Shown piece by piece: positions 8,118-17,941 of a DNA stretch of 64,000 bases. Under the pieces are notes generated by a model, which did no database searches, was not told the DNA's origin, and saw only the letters and a program-made list of their open reading frames with translations. Each line of letters begins with the position of its first letter. Position 1 is the stretch's first letter. Source of the DNA: Sporosarcina beigongshangi (GTDB lineage: Bacteria; Actinomycetota; Actinomycetes; Actinomycetales; Micrococcaceae); NCBI RefSeq assembly GCF_016820535.1, contig NZ_JADHDY010000003.1:1-64000 (forward strand), in the 5' to 3' direction. Both the position numbers and the translations under genes were made by a program.

Positions 8118-10733
8118 ATGAAGGCAATCCGCAGATTTACCGTTCGCACCGTCGTCCCTGCGCAGATTTCCGCGCTGACAAAGCTGGCCACCAACCTGCG
8201 CTGGTCGTGGCATGTGCCCACCCGCGCCCTGTTTGAATCGCTCAACCCGGAGCTGTGGGAGAAGTCCCGCCGCGACCCGCTGGCCTTGCTGGCGGCGCTG
8301 TCCCGCGAACAGTTCCAGGAGCTCGCCGCCGACCCCGATGTGGTGGCCCGGGTGGCCGCGGCACAGGAAAGCCTGGAGACCTACCTGGCCGAGCCGCGCT
8401 GGTACCAGGGGCTGGGCGCCGGGGCGCCGGAATGCATCGCCTACTTCTCCCCCGAATTCGGCATCACCGAGGTCCTGCCGCAGTACTCGGGCGGGCTCGG
8501 CATCCTGGCAGGGGACCACCTCAAGTCCGCATCCGACCTCGGGGTGCCGCTCATCGGCGTCGGGCTCCTCTACCAGGCCGGCTACTTCAAGCAGTCGCTG
8601 TCCAAGGACGCCTGGCAGCAGGAGAGCTACCCGCTGCTGGACCCGGATGCGCTGCCGCTGACGCTGCTGCGCGAGGAGGACGGCACGCCGGCGCTGGTGT
8701 CCCTGCCCCTGCCGGAAGGGAGGGTGCTGCACGCGCATATTTGGCGCGCCGATGTGGGGCGTGTGCCGCTGCTGCTGCTGGATTCCAACGTGTCCGGGAA
8801 CGACGATGCCGCGCGCGGGGTGACCGACCGGCTGTACGGCGGCGGCGGCGACCACCGGCTGACGCAGGAACTCCTGCTGGGCATGGGCGGCGTCAAGGCG
8901 CTGCGCGTCCACGCCCGGCTCACCGGCACGGTTGCCCCCGAGGTGTTCCACACGAACGAAGGGCACGCCGGCTTCCTGGGCATCGAGCGGATCCGCGAGC
9001 TCATGGACCCTGCGGTGACGGCGTCGCCGCTGTCGTGGGGCGAGGCCCTGGCCGCCGGGCGGGCCTCGACCGTTTTCACCACGCACACGCCCGTTCCCGC
9101 GGGCATTGACCGCTTCCCGCGGAGCATGGTTGAGCACTTTTTTGCCGGCGAGCTGGCGCCTGGCGTGCCCGTGGGCTCCATTTTGGACCTGGGTGCCGAA
9201 AATTACGACGGCGGCGACCCCGGCGTGTTCAACATGGCCGTCATGGGGCTGCGCCTGGCCCAGCGCGCCAATGGCGTGGCGAAGCTGCACGGCGTGGTCT
9301 CCCGCGGCATGTTCTCCGGGCTGTGGCCGGGCTTCGACCAGGCGGACGTGCCCATCACCTCCGTCACGAACGGCGTGCATGTGCCCACCTGGGTTGACCC
9401 GCAGCTGGCCGAACTGGCGCGCGAGCGGTTCGGCGCCGAGGTCCTGGACGGGCCCGACTGGTCCAAGGTGTACGAGGTCAGCGACGAGGATGTCTGGGCC
9501 ATGCGCCGTCGCCTGCGTGCCGCCCTCGTGGACGACGCCCGGGCGCGCCTGCGTGCCTCCTGGAAGAAGCGCGGTGCCGCGGACGCCCAGCTCGCCTGGA
9601 CGGATTCCGCCCTGGACCCGGACGTGCTGACCATCGGCTTTGCCCGCCGCGTCCCCACCTACAAGCGCCTCACGCTGATGCTGCGCGACCCCGCCCGCCT
9701 CAAGGCGCTGCTGCTGCACCCCGAGCACCCGATCCAGATCATCATCGCCGGCAAGTCGCACCCCGCAGACGACGCCGGCAAGAAGATGATCCAGGACCTG
9801 GTGCACTTCACCGACGACCCCGAGGTCCGCCACCGGATCGTGTTCCTGCCCAACTACGACATCGCCATGGCCCGCACCCTTTTCCCCGGCTGCGACGTCT
9901 GGCTGAACAACCCGCTGCGGCCCCTCGAGGCGTGCGGCACCTCCGGCATGAAGGCCGCCATCAACGGCTCGCTGAACCTTTCGGTCATGGACGGCTGGTG
10001 GGATGAGTTGTACGACGGCGAAAACGGCTGGGCGATCCCGACGGCCAATACCGGGGCCGGGGAAGATGAACGGGACGACATCGAGGCGGCCGCACTGTAC
10101 GAGTTGCTCGAGACGCAGGTGGCGCCGCGCTTTTACGGCGAGGTGGTGGCCGCGGCCGCCGGTGCCGCCGGGCCGTCCCAGCCGCATTCCTGCGGGCTGC
10201 CGGCGCACTGGATCTCGATGATCAAGCACACCCTGGCCGACTTGGGGCCGAAGGTTTCCGCCAACCGCATGGTGGCTGAGTACGTGGAGCGGCTGTACCA
10301 GCCCGCGGCCGAAGCCGGGCGGCTGGCCCGGGCCGACGGTTATGCGGCCGTGCGTGGGCTGGCGGCCTGGATCGACCGTGTCAGGCCGGCCTGGCCCGGC
10401 GTCCACGTGGAGCACGTGGAGTCCCACGGACTCGCCGATGAACCACAGATCGGCGAGGCCGTCCTGGTCCGCGCCCACGTCAACCTGGGTGCGCTGTCCC
10501 CGGAGGACGTGGCCGTCAGCGTGGTGTACGGGACAGCCGGCGACTCCGACGAGCTGCTGGACACCCGCGTCCTGGAGTTGGGATCCGTGGAGGAGTCCGG
10601 CCCCGGCCGCTACCAGTTCTCCGCCGAGCTGCTGATCGACCGTTCAGGCAACTTTGGCTACGGCGTCAAGGTGCTCCCGCGGCACGCCGCGCTGGCCAAC
10701 CCTGCGGAACTGTCGCTGATCACCACAGCCTGA
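8118..10733 (+). CDS. glgP: alpha-glucan phosphorylase GlgP (GT35, DUF3417 N-terminus)
   Basis: Releases glucose-1-phosphate from alpha-1,4-glucan with phosphate, using PLP. The 871-aa protein starts with the DUF3417-type segment seen in actinobacterial phosphorylases (LATNLRWSWHVPTR). The PLP lysine is K612 in CGTSGMKAAINGS; FSPEFGITEVLPQYSGGLGILAGDH and VFHTNEGHAGF-type stretches are typical of the family. The ATG at 8118 was chosen by homology: the open frame runs in upstream to 6921 but there it is antisense to glgE. A TAGTGT box seven bases before the ATG suggests leaderless transcription. It is transcribed away from glgE and converges on glgX, so degradation genes flank the synthesis operon. 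Confidence 0.95.
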   Translation: MKAIRRFTVRTVVPAQISALTKLATNLRWSWHVPTRALFESLNPELWEKSRRDPLALLAALSREQFQELAADPDVVARVAAAQESLETYLAEPRWYQGLGAGAPECIAYFSPEFGITEVLPQYSGGLGILAGDHLKSASDLGVPLIGVGLLYQAGYFKQSLSKDAWQQESYPLLDPDALPLTLLREEDGTPALVSLPLPEGRVLHAHIWRADVGRVPLLLLDSNVSGNDDAARGVTDRLYGGGGDHRLTQELLLGMGGVKALRVHARLTGTVAPEVFHTNEGHAGFLGIERIRELMDPAVTASPLSWGEALAAGRASTVFTTHTPVPAGIDRFPRSMVEHFFAGELAPGVPVGSILDLGAENYDGGDPGVFNMAVMGLRLAQRANGVAKLHGVVSRGMFSGLWPGFDQADVPITSVTNGVHVPTWVDPQLAELARERFGAEVLDGPDWSKVYEVSDEDVWAMRRRLRAALVDDARARLRASWKKRGAADAQLAWTDSALDPDVLTIGFARRVPTYKRLTLMLRDPARLKALLLHPEHPIQIIIAGKSHPADDAGKKMIQDLVHFTDDPEVRHRIVFLPNYDIAMARTLFPGCDVWLNNPLRPLEACGTSGMKAAINGSLNLSVMDGWWDELYDGENGWAIPTANTGAGEDERDDIEAAALYELLETQVAPRFYGEVVAAAAGAAGPSQPHSCGLPAHWISMIKHTLADLGPKVSANRMVAEYVERLYQPAAEAGRLARADGYAAVRGLAAWIDRVRPAWPGVHVEHVESHGLADEPQIGEAVLVRAHVNLGALSPEDVAVSVVYGTAGDSDELLDTRVLELGSVEESGPGRYQFSAELLIDRSGNFGYGVKVLPRHAALANPAELSLITTA

Positions 10734-10771
10734 CGCAGCGGTCCGGCCCGCTGCTGGCATCCGCTTTCGGT

Positions 10772-10836
10772 GAGGGCGTGCCATGCTGGCGGGGGCGTGC
10801 CAAATTTGGCACGCCCCGCCAGCATGGCACGCCCTC
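10772..10836. repeat. 65-bp nested palindrome between convergent glgP and glgX
   Basis: Arms of about 29 bp with one extra G on the left meet at AAATTT (10802-10807). The core GGGGCGTGCC-AAATTT-GGCACGCCCC recurs inside another palindrome at 49618-49685. The location between two converging 3' ends suits a bidirectional terminator, but there is no T-run, and recurrence of the core argues for a dispersed repeat family. Confidence 0.8.
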
Positions 10837-10844
10837 GAACGGGA

Positions 10845-13007
10845 CTACCTGGCGGTGAGGTCGTTGCGGTAAATCTGCACGGTGTTGGCGTCCACCCTGA
10901 TGGCGTCTCCCGGTTCCACCAGCGGCACCGACCGGGGCAGGCGGAAGGTGGGTTCGCCGTCGTCCATGAGGGACGGGGCCTCCGTGGTCATCCGCAGCAT
11001 GTACGGTCGGGGCGCGCCGGAACTGCCGCCGTCGGGGTCGGTGAAGCGCGGATTGGCGGGGAGCACCACCTGCTCGTCGGTGACGCCGGTGTTGAAGACC
11101 ACCAGCCCGTCGACCGTGCCGTCCGGGGAGCCCATGAGCATGGTCAGGACGCGCTCGTGCGGGTTGGTCCAGCGTTCCGGGGTCATGTGGGTGCCGTCGG
11201 CGGCGAACCAGTGGATGAATGCCTGGCCGCCGCGGGTGGGGTAGGTGCTGGGTTGCGCGGCGAGGAAGTCCTTGCGGATCTGCAGCAGGCGCTTGGTGGC
11301 GGCCAGCATGGTCCTGGCCTCGATGTCCATGGACCAGTCGAGCCAGGAGATCTCGTTGTCCTGGCAGTAGACGTTGTTGTTGCCGCCCTGGCTGCGGCCG
11401 ATCTCGTCGCCGGCGGTGATCATGGGCACGCCCTGGGCAAGCAGCATGGTGGCCATGAGGTTGCGGGCGGTGCGGGCACGCTGGGCCAGGGTGTTCGGGT
11501 TGTTGGTGATGCCCTCAATGCCGTGGTTCCAGGAACGGTTGTTGCCCGTGCCGTCGCGGTTGTCTTCCTGGTTGTCCTCGTTGTGCTTGTGGTTGTAGGC
11601 CGTCAGGTCCGCCATGGTGAAGCCGTCATGGGCCGTGATGAAGTTGATCGACGCGAGCTGGCTGCGGCCGGAGGCGGCAAACATCGCCGACGAACCGCCC
11701 AGTGCGTCGCCGAACGTGGCCAGGCCGTTGTGGTGGTAGCCGGCAAGCATGGCCGCGCGGTCCGTCAGCCAGACCTCGCGGACGGTGTCGCGGAAGGTGT
11801 CGTTCCAGTCGGCCCAGCCGGTGGGGAAATGTCCCGTCTGCCAGCCGCCGTATCCAACGTCCCAAGGCTCTGAGATGAGCTTGGTGGAGGCGAGCACGCC
11901 GTCCGTGGCCGCCGCGAGCAGGAACGGGTGCTGGTTGGTGAATTCGTGGACGCCGTTGCGGGCCAGCGACACGGCCAGGTCAAAGCGGAACCCGTCGATG
12001 TGGAACTCTTCAACCCAGTGGCGCAGCGAGTCCATGGCCATCTTGATGACGTGGGGGTTGCCGAAATTCAGCGTGTTTCCGCACCCCGTGGTGTCATAGT
12101 AGTGGCCGTCGCGCATCCGGTAATACTGCTCCTCGGCCAGGCCGCGCCAGCTCAGTGTGCGTCCGCCGGCGCCGCCCTCCGCGGTGTGGTTGAAGACCAC
12201 GTCCAGGATGACCTCGATGCCGGCCTCGTGCAGCAGCTTGACCATGCCCTTGAACTCGGCCTGCACGGCCTGCGGTCCCGCCTTGCGCGCCGCCTCGCTG
12301 GCGTACTCAACATGCGGGGCGAAGAACCCGAGCGTGTTGTAGCCCCAGTAATTTGTCTTGCCGGTGCCGTGCAGGTGCGGCTCGTCAATGTGGAAATGGA
12401 TGGGGAGAAGTTCGACGGCGGTCACGCCCAGGTCGCGCAGGTGGCCGATCATGGCGGGGTGCGCCATGCCGGCGTAGCTGCCCCGGATGTCCTCCGGGAC
12501 GTCAGGGTGCAGCATGGTCTGGCCCTTGACATGGGCTTCATAAATCACGGTCTCGCGCCAGGGCGTGTTGGGGCGCTTGACGTCCCCCCAGTCAAAGCCT
12601 GCGTCCATCCGCACCGACAGGTACCGGGCGGCGCCGTCCGCGCCCGCGGACTCATCGATGTAGCGGCCGTAGGGATCCAGCAGCAGCTGCACCGCTTCCG
12701 GGTCGATCAGCAGCATTTCCTCCCGGGAGGCCCCGGGCTGCGTGTAGAAACCGTACCGGCTGCCCACCGGCAGGTTTTCCACCAGGCCGTGGTGGACGCC
12801 GTCGGTCTTGTCAGGCAGCAGCACGGCCTTCCAGTGGCCACCGGGAGGCTGGAAGCACAGCACCACATGGCTGTACGACGGCGAATACACCGCAACGTTG
12901 GCGGCATCCGGGCCGTGCTCCGCCGGCAGTCCGGAGATGCCGAGCGGAAAATGGCGCGACAGGGCCGCCCCCAACGTGCTGATGGCCTGAATGACTGTCA
13001 CCGCCAT
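10845..13007 (-). CDS. glgX: glycogen debranching enzyme GlgX
   Basis: GH13_11 isoamylase-type enzyme of 720 aa that hydrolyses alpha-1,6 branches in limit dextrins left by phosphorylase. The N-terminal CBM48-like domain (SPSYSHVVLCFQPPGG) is followed by the barrel: DVVFNHTAEG, FRFDLA with the nucleophile D343, ISEPWDVG with the acid E380, and ITAHDGFT. WGYNTLGFFAPH is characteristic of GlgX/TreX. The ATG lies three bases downstream of the rlmB stop, so the two are probably co-transcribed, although glgX functionally belongs with glgP on the other side of the palindrome. Confidence 0.94.
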   Translation of the reverse strand: MAVTVIQAISTLGAALSRHFPLGISGLPAEHGPDAANVAVYSPSYSHVVLCFQPPGGHWKAVLLPDKTDGVHHGLVENLPVGSRYGFYTQPGASREEMLLIDPEAVQLLLDPYGRYIDESAGADGAARYLSVRMDAGFDWGDVKRPNTPWRETVIYEAHVKGQTMLHPDVPEDIRGSYAGMAHPAMIGHLRDLGVTAVELLPIHFHIDEPHLHGTGKTNYWGYNTLGFFAPHVEYASEAARKAGPQAVQAEFKGMVKLLHEAGIEVILDVVFNHTAEGGAGGRTLSWRGLAEEQYYRMRDGHYYDTTGCGNTLNFGNPHVIKMAMDSLRHWVEEFHIDGFRFDLAVSLARNGVHEFTNQHPFLLAAATDGVLASTKLISEPWDVGYGGWQTGHFPTGWADWNDTFRDTVREVWLTDRAAMLAGYHHNGLATFGDALGGSSAMFAASGRSQLASINFITAHDGFTMADLTAYNHKHNEDNQEDNRDGTGNNRSWNHGIEGITNNPNTLAQRARTARNLMATMLLAQGVPMITAGDEIGRSQGGNNNVYCQDNEISWLDWSMDIEARTMLAATKRLLQIRKDFLAAQPSTYPTRGGQAFIHWFAADGTHMTPERWTNPHERVLTMLMGSPDGTVDGLVVFNTGVTDEQVVLPANPRFTDPDGGSSGAPRPYMLRMTTEAPSLMDDGEPTFRLPRSVPLVEPGDAIRVDANTVQIYRNDLTAR

Positions 13008-13010
13008 GGG

Positions 13011-14006
13011 CTATGCCTGGACCGCGCGCTGCCTCGAGATCTCGTACAGGCTGATGCCCACCGCCATCGAGGCGTTGAGCGACTCCATGGCGGAGTTGAT
13101 CGGGATCGAGACGATCTGGTCGCAGTTCTCGCGCACCAGGCGGGACAGGCCCTTGCCCTCGGAGCCGACCACAATGCACACCGGCTCCTGCGCCAGGGTG
13201 AGGGCCGGCAGCGAAACATCGCCGTCGCCGTCGAGCCCCAGGACGTAGAAACCCATCTTTTGGAAGGCGCCAATGGCGCGGTTGAGGTTGGGGGCCTTGG
13301 CGACGGGGACGCGCACGGCGGCACCGGCGCTGGTCTTCCAGGCAGCAGCCGTGACACCGGCGCTGCGGCGCTCCGGGATGATGACGGCGTGGCCGGAGAA
13401 GGCCGAGACGCTGCGGATGATCGCGCCGAGGTTGCGGGTGTCGGTGATGCCGTCGAGGGCGACGATCAGCGGGGCGTTGGCGATGTGGCCCTTTTTCCAC
13501 TTGGCGATGATCTCGCTGGCGGTGTCCACGGCGTCTTCGTACTCGTACGGCGGGATCTGCAGGACCAGGCCCTGGTGGACGGCGTCTTCGGTGAGGCGGT
13601 CCAGCTCGGGCTTGTGGGCTTCCAGCAGCGGGATGCCGCGCTCGGTGGCGAGCTTGATGGATTCGCGCACGCGCTCGTCCATCTCGATGCGCACGGCAAC
13701 GTAGAGTGCCTTGGCGGGGATTTCCGCCCGCAGGGCCTCGACGACGGAGTTGCGGCCCGTGACGAGCTCCTCCATGGCCTTGCCCTTGGGGCCGCTGTTG
13801 CGGCGCGGGGAGGCGCTGGTGCCGGCCCGCTTGGCTGCGGAACGCTCGGCCAGTTCCTTGTTCTTGTAGGCCTTGTGGTACGTGCGTTCCTCAGCCTTGG
13901 GGGTGGGCCCCTTGCCTTCAAGCGCCTTGCGGCCCAGTCCGCCTGTGCCCTTTGAGGGGCCCTTCTTAAGCTTGCGGACGGCGCCGGAACGGGGATTGTT
14001 GGCCAT
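13011..14006 (-). CDS. rlmB: 23S rRNA (guanosine-2'-O)-methyltransferase, SpoU/TrmH family (RlmB-like)
   Basis: 331-aa SPOUT methyltransferase. The N-terminal ~80 residues are Lys/Gly-rich (KLKKGPSKGTGG) and probably bind RNA; NSVVEAL begins the L30e-like substrate domain. SPOUT motifs follow: DGITDTRNLGAIIRS (motif 1), VVGSEGKGLSR (motif 2) and IPINSAMESLNASMAVGISLYE (motif 3, the knot). The ATG at 14006 has AAGGG eight bases upstream; a longer reading to 14060 adds no recognisable sequence. The RlmB assignment (G2251) is by family resemblance. It follows cysS, as Rv3579c follows cysS1 in Mycobacterium tuberculosis. Confidence 0.88.
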   Translation of the reverse strand: MANNPRSGAVRKLKKGPSKGTGGLGRKALEGKGPTPKAEERTYHKAYKNKELAERSAAKRAGTSASPRRNSGPKGKAMEELVTGRNSVVEALRAEIPAKALYVAVRIEMDERVRESIKLATERGIPLLEAHKPELDRLTEDAVHQGLVLQIPPYEYEDAVDTASEIIAKWKKGHIANAPLIVALDGITDTRNLGAIIRSVSAFSGHAVIIPERRSAGVTAAAWKTSAGAAVRVPVAKAPNLNRAIGAFQKMGFYVLGLDGDGDVSLPALTLAQEPVCIVVGSEGKGLSRLVRENCDQIVSIPINSAMESLNASMAVGISLYEISRQRAVQA

Positions 14007-14204
14007 GGTGAAACCCTTACGATTGGTGCGGCGCCCTGTGCTGGCCCCGAAGTTCGTCAAACTAATCTGTCAGCGGGCACATTTTTGGCACGCCTCATAA
14101 CGGGAAACAACAAACCCGTAGCTAACAGCTTACGGCCTCAAGGCAAATCGGCCATGTATGCGACGTGAAAAGTGCGCATTGTCACCGGCTTGCCTGCGGT
14201 GAGT

Positions 14205-14284
14205 GCGAGAGCGTCTGGGGAAAGTGCACCATTGCTGCGAGAGCGTCTGGGGAAAGTGCACCATTGCTGCGAGAGCGTCTGGGG
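14205..14284. repeat. 32-bp tandem repeat after the cysS stop
   Basis: Two complete 32-bp units begin with GCGAGAGCGTCTGGGG at 14205 and 14237, and a partial third starts at 14269, eight bases before the cysS stop codon. A weaker copy (GTGCGCATTGTCACC) precedes the array. On the cysS strand the array is the first sequence after the stop. The unit length and the GAGCGTCT motif recur at 23.6 kb and, in part, at 58.9 kb. The rest of the 14007-14292 gap holds a small hairpin (ACGGG...CCCGT near 14099-14120) and no gene. Confidence 0.85.
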
Positions 14285-14292
14285 GGAAGGGG

Positions 14293-15738
14293 TTACTTCT
14301 TGAGGGACCAGGTGGCTCCTGTTGCTGTGTCCGCCACGACCACGCCAGCGGCTGCCAGCACATCGCGGATTTTGTCCGATTCGGCCCAGTTCTTCTCCGC
14401 CCGGGCCCGCGCCCGTGCCTCCAGCTGGGCCCTGACGAGCACGTCCAGCGCAGCCGTTTCGGCTTCGGCCCCGGTCCCCTGCTGCCATTGCGGATCCAGG
14501 GGGTTGATGCCCAGCGCATCCGTCATCCCCACGACGCCGGCCACAGCCTTGGCCACGGCCTTGCTGTCTCCGGCCGCGACGGCCGTGTTGCCGGCCCGCA
14601 CGGTTTCGTGCAGCACGGCAAGCGCTGCTGGAATGTTCAGGTCGTCATCCATGGCCGCGCGGAACTTCGCCGGAATCTCCGAGCGAGAGGAGAGCGCCCC
14701 CAGGTCCCGCAGCCGGCCATCGGATTCCTGCGGCGCCAGGAACGGCGTGGCCGCATCCAAGAAGGTTTCAATGCGCTCGACGGCGGCCGCGGCCTCCGTG
14801 AGCGAGCCCGGACGGTAGTCCAGGACCGAGCGGTAGTGGGCCTGTCCCAGGTAGTAGCGGACCACGAGGGGCCGGGCGAGTTCGAGCATCTCGCGCGGGT
14901 TGATGGTGTTGCCGATGGACTTGGACATTTTTTCACCCTCAAAGGTGACCATGCCGTTGTGCATCCAGAAGTTGGCGAAGCCGTGCCCGGCAGCCTGCGA
15001 CTGGGCCATCTCGTTCTCGTGGTGCGGGAAGCGCAGGTCCAGACCGCCGCCATGGATGTCGAACTCGGTGCCGAGGTATTTGGTGACCATGGCGGAGCAT
15101 TCAAGGTGCCAGCCGGGGCGGCCGGCGCCCCACGGGGACTCCCACTTGGCGGTCTCGGGGTCGCCGTCCTTGTGACCCTTCCACAGCGCAAAGTCGCGGG
15201 GATCGCGCTTGCCCCGGGGGTCGGCGTCGGGTGCGGCCTGCATGTCGTCAATGTTCTGGTGGGTCAGCGAACCGTACTGCTGCCAGGAGCGGACGTCGAA
15301 GTAGACGTCGCCGGAGTCATCCAGTGCGGGGTAGGCGTGGCCGCGCTCGATCAGTGTGGCGATGAGCGCGTGCATCTCCGGGATGTGGCCGGTGGCGCGG
15401 GGCTCGTACGTGGGTTTGAGGATGCCGAGCGCGTCGTAGGCGTCCTCGAAGGCCTGCTCAAAGCGGTAGGCAAGCGCCCACCAGGGTTCGTTGTTTTCCT
15501 CGGCCTTGACCAGGATCTTGTCGTCGATGTCCGTCACATTGCGGACCACTGTGACGTGATAGCCGCTGCTCTGCAGCCAGCGGGTCAGCTGGTCAAAGGC
15601 GAGGGCCGAGCGGACGTGGCCGATGTGCGGCTCACCCTGGACGGTGGCGCCGCAGTAGTACAGCGAAACCTGCCCCTCTTTGAGTGGGGTGAAGTCGCGG
15701 GTGGCGGCGGTGGCGGAGTCATGGAATCGCAGGGTCAC
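14293..15738 (-). CDS. cysS: cysteinyl-tRNA synthetase CysS
   Basis: Class I aminoacyl-tRNA synthetase of 481 aa that charges tRNA-Cys. C29 (YYCGATV) is the first zinc ligand, HIGH lies at 38-41 and KMSKS at 270-274; HLECSAM and HHENE provide other zinc/cysteine-site residues. The C-terminal DALR-type helical domain starts near residue 330. The GTG start overlaps the ispF stop by four bases (GTGA, 15735-15738), which fixes the start and implies coupling. Family length is normal (~470). Confidence 0.96.
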   Translation of the reverse strand: MTLRFHDSATAATRDFTPLKEGQVSLYYCGATVQGEPHIGHVRSALAFDQLTRWLQSSGYHVTVVRNVTDIDDKILVKAEENNEPWWALAYRFEQAFEDAYDALGILKPTYEPRATGHIPEMHALIATLIERGHAYPALDDSGDVYFDVRSWQQYGSLTHQNIDDMQAAPDADPRGKRDPRDFALWKGHKDGDPETAKWESPWGAGRPGWHLECSAMVTKYLGTEFDIHGGGLDLRFPHHENEMAQSQAAGHGFANFWMHNGMVTFEGEKMSKSIGNTINPREMLELARPLVVRYYLGQAHYRSVLDYRPGSLTEAAAAVERIETFLDAATPFLAPQESDGRLRDLGALSSRSEIPAKFRAAMDDDLNIPAALAVLHETVRAGNTAVAAGDSKAVAKAVAGVVGMTDALGINPLDPQWQQGTGAEAETAALDVLVRAQLEARARARAEKNWAESDKIRDVLAAAGVVVADTATGATWSLKK

Positions 15739-16271
15739 GGCTCTAGGGTATCCCTTCCAGTCAATTCAGGGCTTGTGGCGCCGGGGCGTTCGCGGCGGAC
15801 AACGAGCGCGGTGGCCATGGCGGTGATGCCTTCGTCGCGGCCTGGAAAGCCCAGGCCGTCCGACGTCGTTGCACTCACCGACACCGGGGCGCCCGCGGCC
15901 TCGCTCAGGACGGCCTCCGCCTCTGCGCGGCGGGGGGAAAACTTGGGCCTGTTGCCGATGAACTGCACGGCGATGTTGCCGATCTCAAAGCCGGCATCGC
16001 GCACAATGCGGGCTGCCTCGCCGAGCAGGCGCACTCCAGAGGCGCCGGCATATTCGGGGCGGTCGGTGCCAAAGTGGGTGCCGAGGTCGCCCACACCGGC
16101 CGCGGAGAACAGGGCGTCGGCGGCCGCGTGGGCCACGGCGTCTCCGTCGGAGTGGCCGCTGAGGCCTCGCTCACCCTCCCAGAGGAGGCCGGCGAGCCAC
16201 AGCGGGGCAGGCGCTTCAGCGGCAGCGAAGGCGTGGATGTCGATGCCGATTCCGGTACGGGGCAGGTTCAT
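15735..16271 (-). CDS. ispF: 2-C-methyl-D-erythritol 2,4-cyclodiphosphate synthase IspF
   Basis: Fifth enzyme of the MEP isoprenoid pathway; it cyclises CDP-ME-2-phosphate with loss of CMP. In 178 aa the metal site is visible in GIDIHAF (D10, H12) and in [15 protein letters not shown]; the substrate loop [12 protein letters not shown] and the C-terminal [15 protein letters not shown] motif are intact. A ~20-residue Arg/Pro-rich tail extends past the usual end. It lies two bases after ispD and overlaps cysS by four. Confidence 0.95.
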   Translation of the reverse strand: MNLPRTGIGIDIHAFAAAEAPAPLWLAGLLWEGERGLSGHSDGDAVAHAAADALFSAAGVGDLGTHFGTDRPEYAGASGVRLLGEAARIVRDAGFEIGNIAVQFIGNRPKFSPRRAEAEAVLSEAAGAPVSVSATTSDGLGFPGRDEGITAMATALVVRRERPGATSPELTGRDTLEP

Positions 16272-16273
16272 GG

Positions 16274-17053
16274 CTATCCTTCCACCCAGCGCGGGCGCAG
16301 CGGGCCTTCAAGCATGGCCTCGGCCAGCAGCAGGTCCATGGGTGTGGTGATCTTGAAACTGTGGGTTGATCCCTGGACCACGTAGACATCGTCTCCCAAG
16401 GCTTCCACAAGCATGGCGTCGTCGGTGATGCGAGAGGCGGTCTCGGTGTCGAACGTCGTGGCATTTTCATGCGCGCGGCGGAGCGTGGCGAGGTCGAAGC
16501 CCTGCGGCGTCTGGACCGCGCGCAGCTGGTCGCGTGAGGGTGTGCCGACCACTTTTTCCAATCCGGCGCCGGTCCGGGGCAGGTTGGCCGGCTCGACCGT
16601 CTTGATGGTGTCCGTGACGGCAAGGGCCGGGACGACGGCTGTGGCGCCGTCGCGCAGGGCTGCGGCCACGCGCTTGAAAACGCCCGACGGCGTGAGGGGC
16701 CGGGCGGCGTCGTGGACCATGACTGTGGTGGTGCCGTCCGCGACCATGGCAAGCGCTGCGGAGACGGAGGCGGACCGGTCCGCACCGCCGTCGACCACGG
16801 TGAACTGCACGCCGGCGGTGGCCGCCTCTGCGCCCAGGCCGCGGCAAATCTCGGCGAGTTGCTCGTCGTCGGCGGGGATGGCCACGCAAATCTGCGCGGC
16901 GATGCCGGCTTTCAGCACGCCTTTGACGGCGTGCGCCAAGAGGGGCTCCCGGCCCAGCGGAACGCGCGCCTTGGGGACTCCGTGGCCCAGGCGCTGCCCG
17001 GACCCTGCTGCAACAATCACCACGGCGCAGCTGCCGTTGTCTACCTCACTCAT
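16274..17053 (-). CDS. ispD: 2-C-methyl-D-erythritol 4-phosphate cytidylyltransferase IspD
   Basis: Third MEP-pathway enzyme, which makes CDP-methylerythritol from MEP and CTP. The 259-aa protein has the nucleotidyltransferase loop [17 protein letters not shown] with the catalytic Arg/Lys, [20 protein letters not shown] and the TPQGF motif. The ATG at 17053 is preferred over upstream in-frame codons because homology begins there; it lies seven bases after a TAATGT box and also has AGGAAG four bases upstream, so either a leaderless or a short-leader start is possible. First of the ispD-ispF-cysS-rlmB(-glgX) operon, separated from carD by a strong terminator. Confidence 0.95.
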   Translation of the reverse strand: MSEVDNGSCAVVIVAAGSGQRLGHGVPKARVPLGREPLLAHAVKGVLKAGIAAQICVAIPADDEQLAEICRGLGAEAATAGVQFTVVDGGADRSASVSAALAMVADGTTTVMVHDAARPLTPSGVFKRVAAALRDGATAVVPALAVTDTIKTVEPANLPRTGAGLEKVVGTPSRDQLRAVQTPQGFDLATLRRAHENATTFDTETASRITDDAMLVEALGDDVYVVQGSTHSFKITTPMDLLLAEAMLEGPLRPRWVEG

Positions 17054-17128
17054 GCTTCCTACATTAGTCGGCCCCTGCGGAAGTGGCCGTGGCCGGCCGT
17101 GCTGCTGCGGAGTCCCACGGCGTGAAAA

Positions 17129-17156
17129 AGCCCCCGCACCATGGGATGCGGGGGCT
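17129..17156 (-). terminator. Rho-independent terminator of carD
   Basis: AGCCCCCGCA and TGCGGGGGCT form a 10-bp G+C stem around an eight-base loop, followed on the minus strand by a run of five T (complement of 17125-17129). It lies 27 bases after the carD stop and should insulate carD from ispD. Confidence 0.88.
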
Positions 17157-17182
17157 AGTTCGTCCGGCAAATGCCGTTCAGG

Positions 17183-17665
17183 CTATGACGCGAGAACCTC
17201 GTCGAGGACCTCGGCGGCCTTGTCTTCGTCAGTCTTTTCAGCCAGGGCCAGTTCCGAAATCAGGATCTGGCGTGCCTTGGCCAGCATGCGCTTCTCGCCC
17301 GCAGACAGTCCGCGGTCGTTGTCCCGGCGCCAAAGATCGCGAACAACTTCCGCAACCTTGATGACATCGCCGGAGGCAAGCTTCTCCAGGTTGGCCTTGT
17401 AACGGCGGGACCAGTTGGTGGGTTCCTCCGTAAACTCGGCGCGAAGCACTTCAAACACGTGCTCCAGGCCTTCCTTGCCAACTACGTCGCGCACCCCAAC
17501 AAGGTCTACATTCTCCGCAGGTACTTCAATCGTCAGATCCCCCTGGGCAACCTTTAGCTTGAGATACATCTTCTCTTCACCCCGAACGGTGCGCATCTTG
17601 ATCTCTTCGATCTTTGCCGCACCATGGTGTGGGTAAACTACTGTCTCGCCGACCTCAAAAAGCAT
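17183..17665 (-). CDS. carD: CarD-family RNA polymerase-binding transcription regulator
   Basis: 160-aa global regulator that binds the RNA polymerase beta subunit through an N-terminal Tudor-like domain (residues 1-60, [17 protein letters not shown]) and stabilises open complexes, notably at rRNA promoters; the C-terminal helical part (about 75-160) contacts promoter [14 protein letters not shown] and [13 protein letters not shown], which contains the DNA-wedging tryptophan, are conserved. GGGAG lies nine bases before the ATG. The order carD-ispD-ispF-cysS-rlmB is shared with mycobacteria. Confidence 0.95.
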   Translation of the reverse strand: MLFEVGETVVYPHHGAAKIEEIKMRTVRGEEKMYLKLKVAQGDLTIEVPAENVDLVGVRDVVGKEGLEHVFEVLRAEFTEEPTNWSRRYKANLEKLASGDVIKVAEVVRDLWRRDNDRGLSAGEKRMLAKARQILISELALAEKTDEDKAAEVLDEVLAS

Positions 17666-17888
17666 GTGGATTCTCCCTTTCCAATGCCCCTAGTTTACCA
17701 CGGTTAACCAGCCACTCCCTTGAGTTTCCGCAGGTCAGGCCCTGCCGGGGCTACGCTTGCGGCGCAATTCCTCCAACATTTGGAGTTTTCCCGACCCCTT
17801 GACTAATCCCCCCAGAGATGCTCACCCGCCGCCGGTTCCAGTATCCCTGACACGGCCGTCTCGGGCCCGAAGAGTACATTTTGGGCAA

Positions 17889-17916
17889 TTGCGGATAAGC
17901 TGAACAAAGATATTTT
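17889..17916 (+). promoter_or_regulatory. candidate promoter of the lipoprotein gene
   Basis: TTGCGG (17889-17894) and TATTTT (17911-17916) are 16 bp apart and end 25 bases before the GTG start. The rest of the 276-bp gap to carD contains no gene; TAAACT on the minus strand near 17693 could be the carD -10 box. Confidence 0.4.
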
Positions 17917-17941
17917 GTCTTTTCCATGAGGAGTTACTGAC

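Noticed and set aside
7998-10478. 826-codon open frame antisense to glgP
   Set aside because: Long antisense frames are common in high-G+C DNA; the translation is Gly/Arg/His-rich without domains, and glgP on the other strand is unambiguous.
11928-13955. 675-codon plus-strand open frame opposite glgX and rlmB
   Set aside because: Low-complexity translation and complete overlap with two well-supported minus-strand genes.
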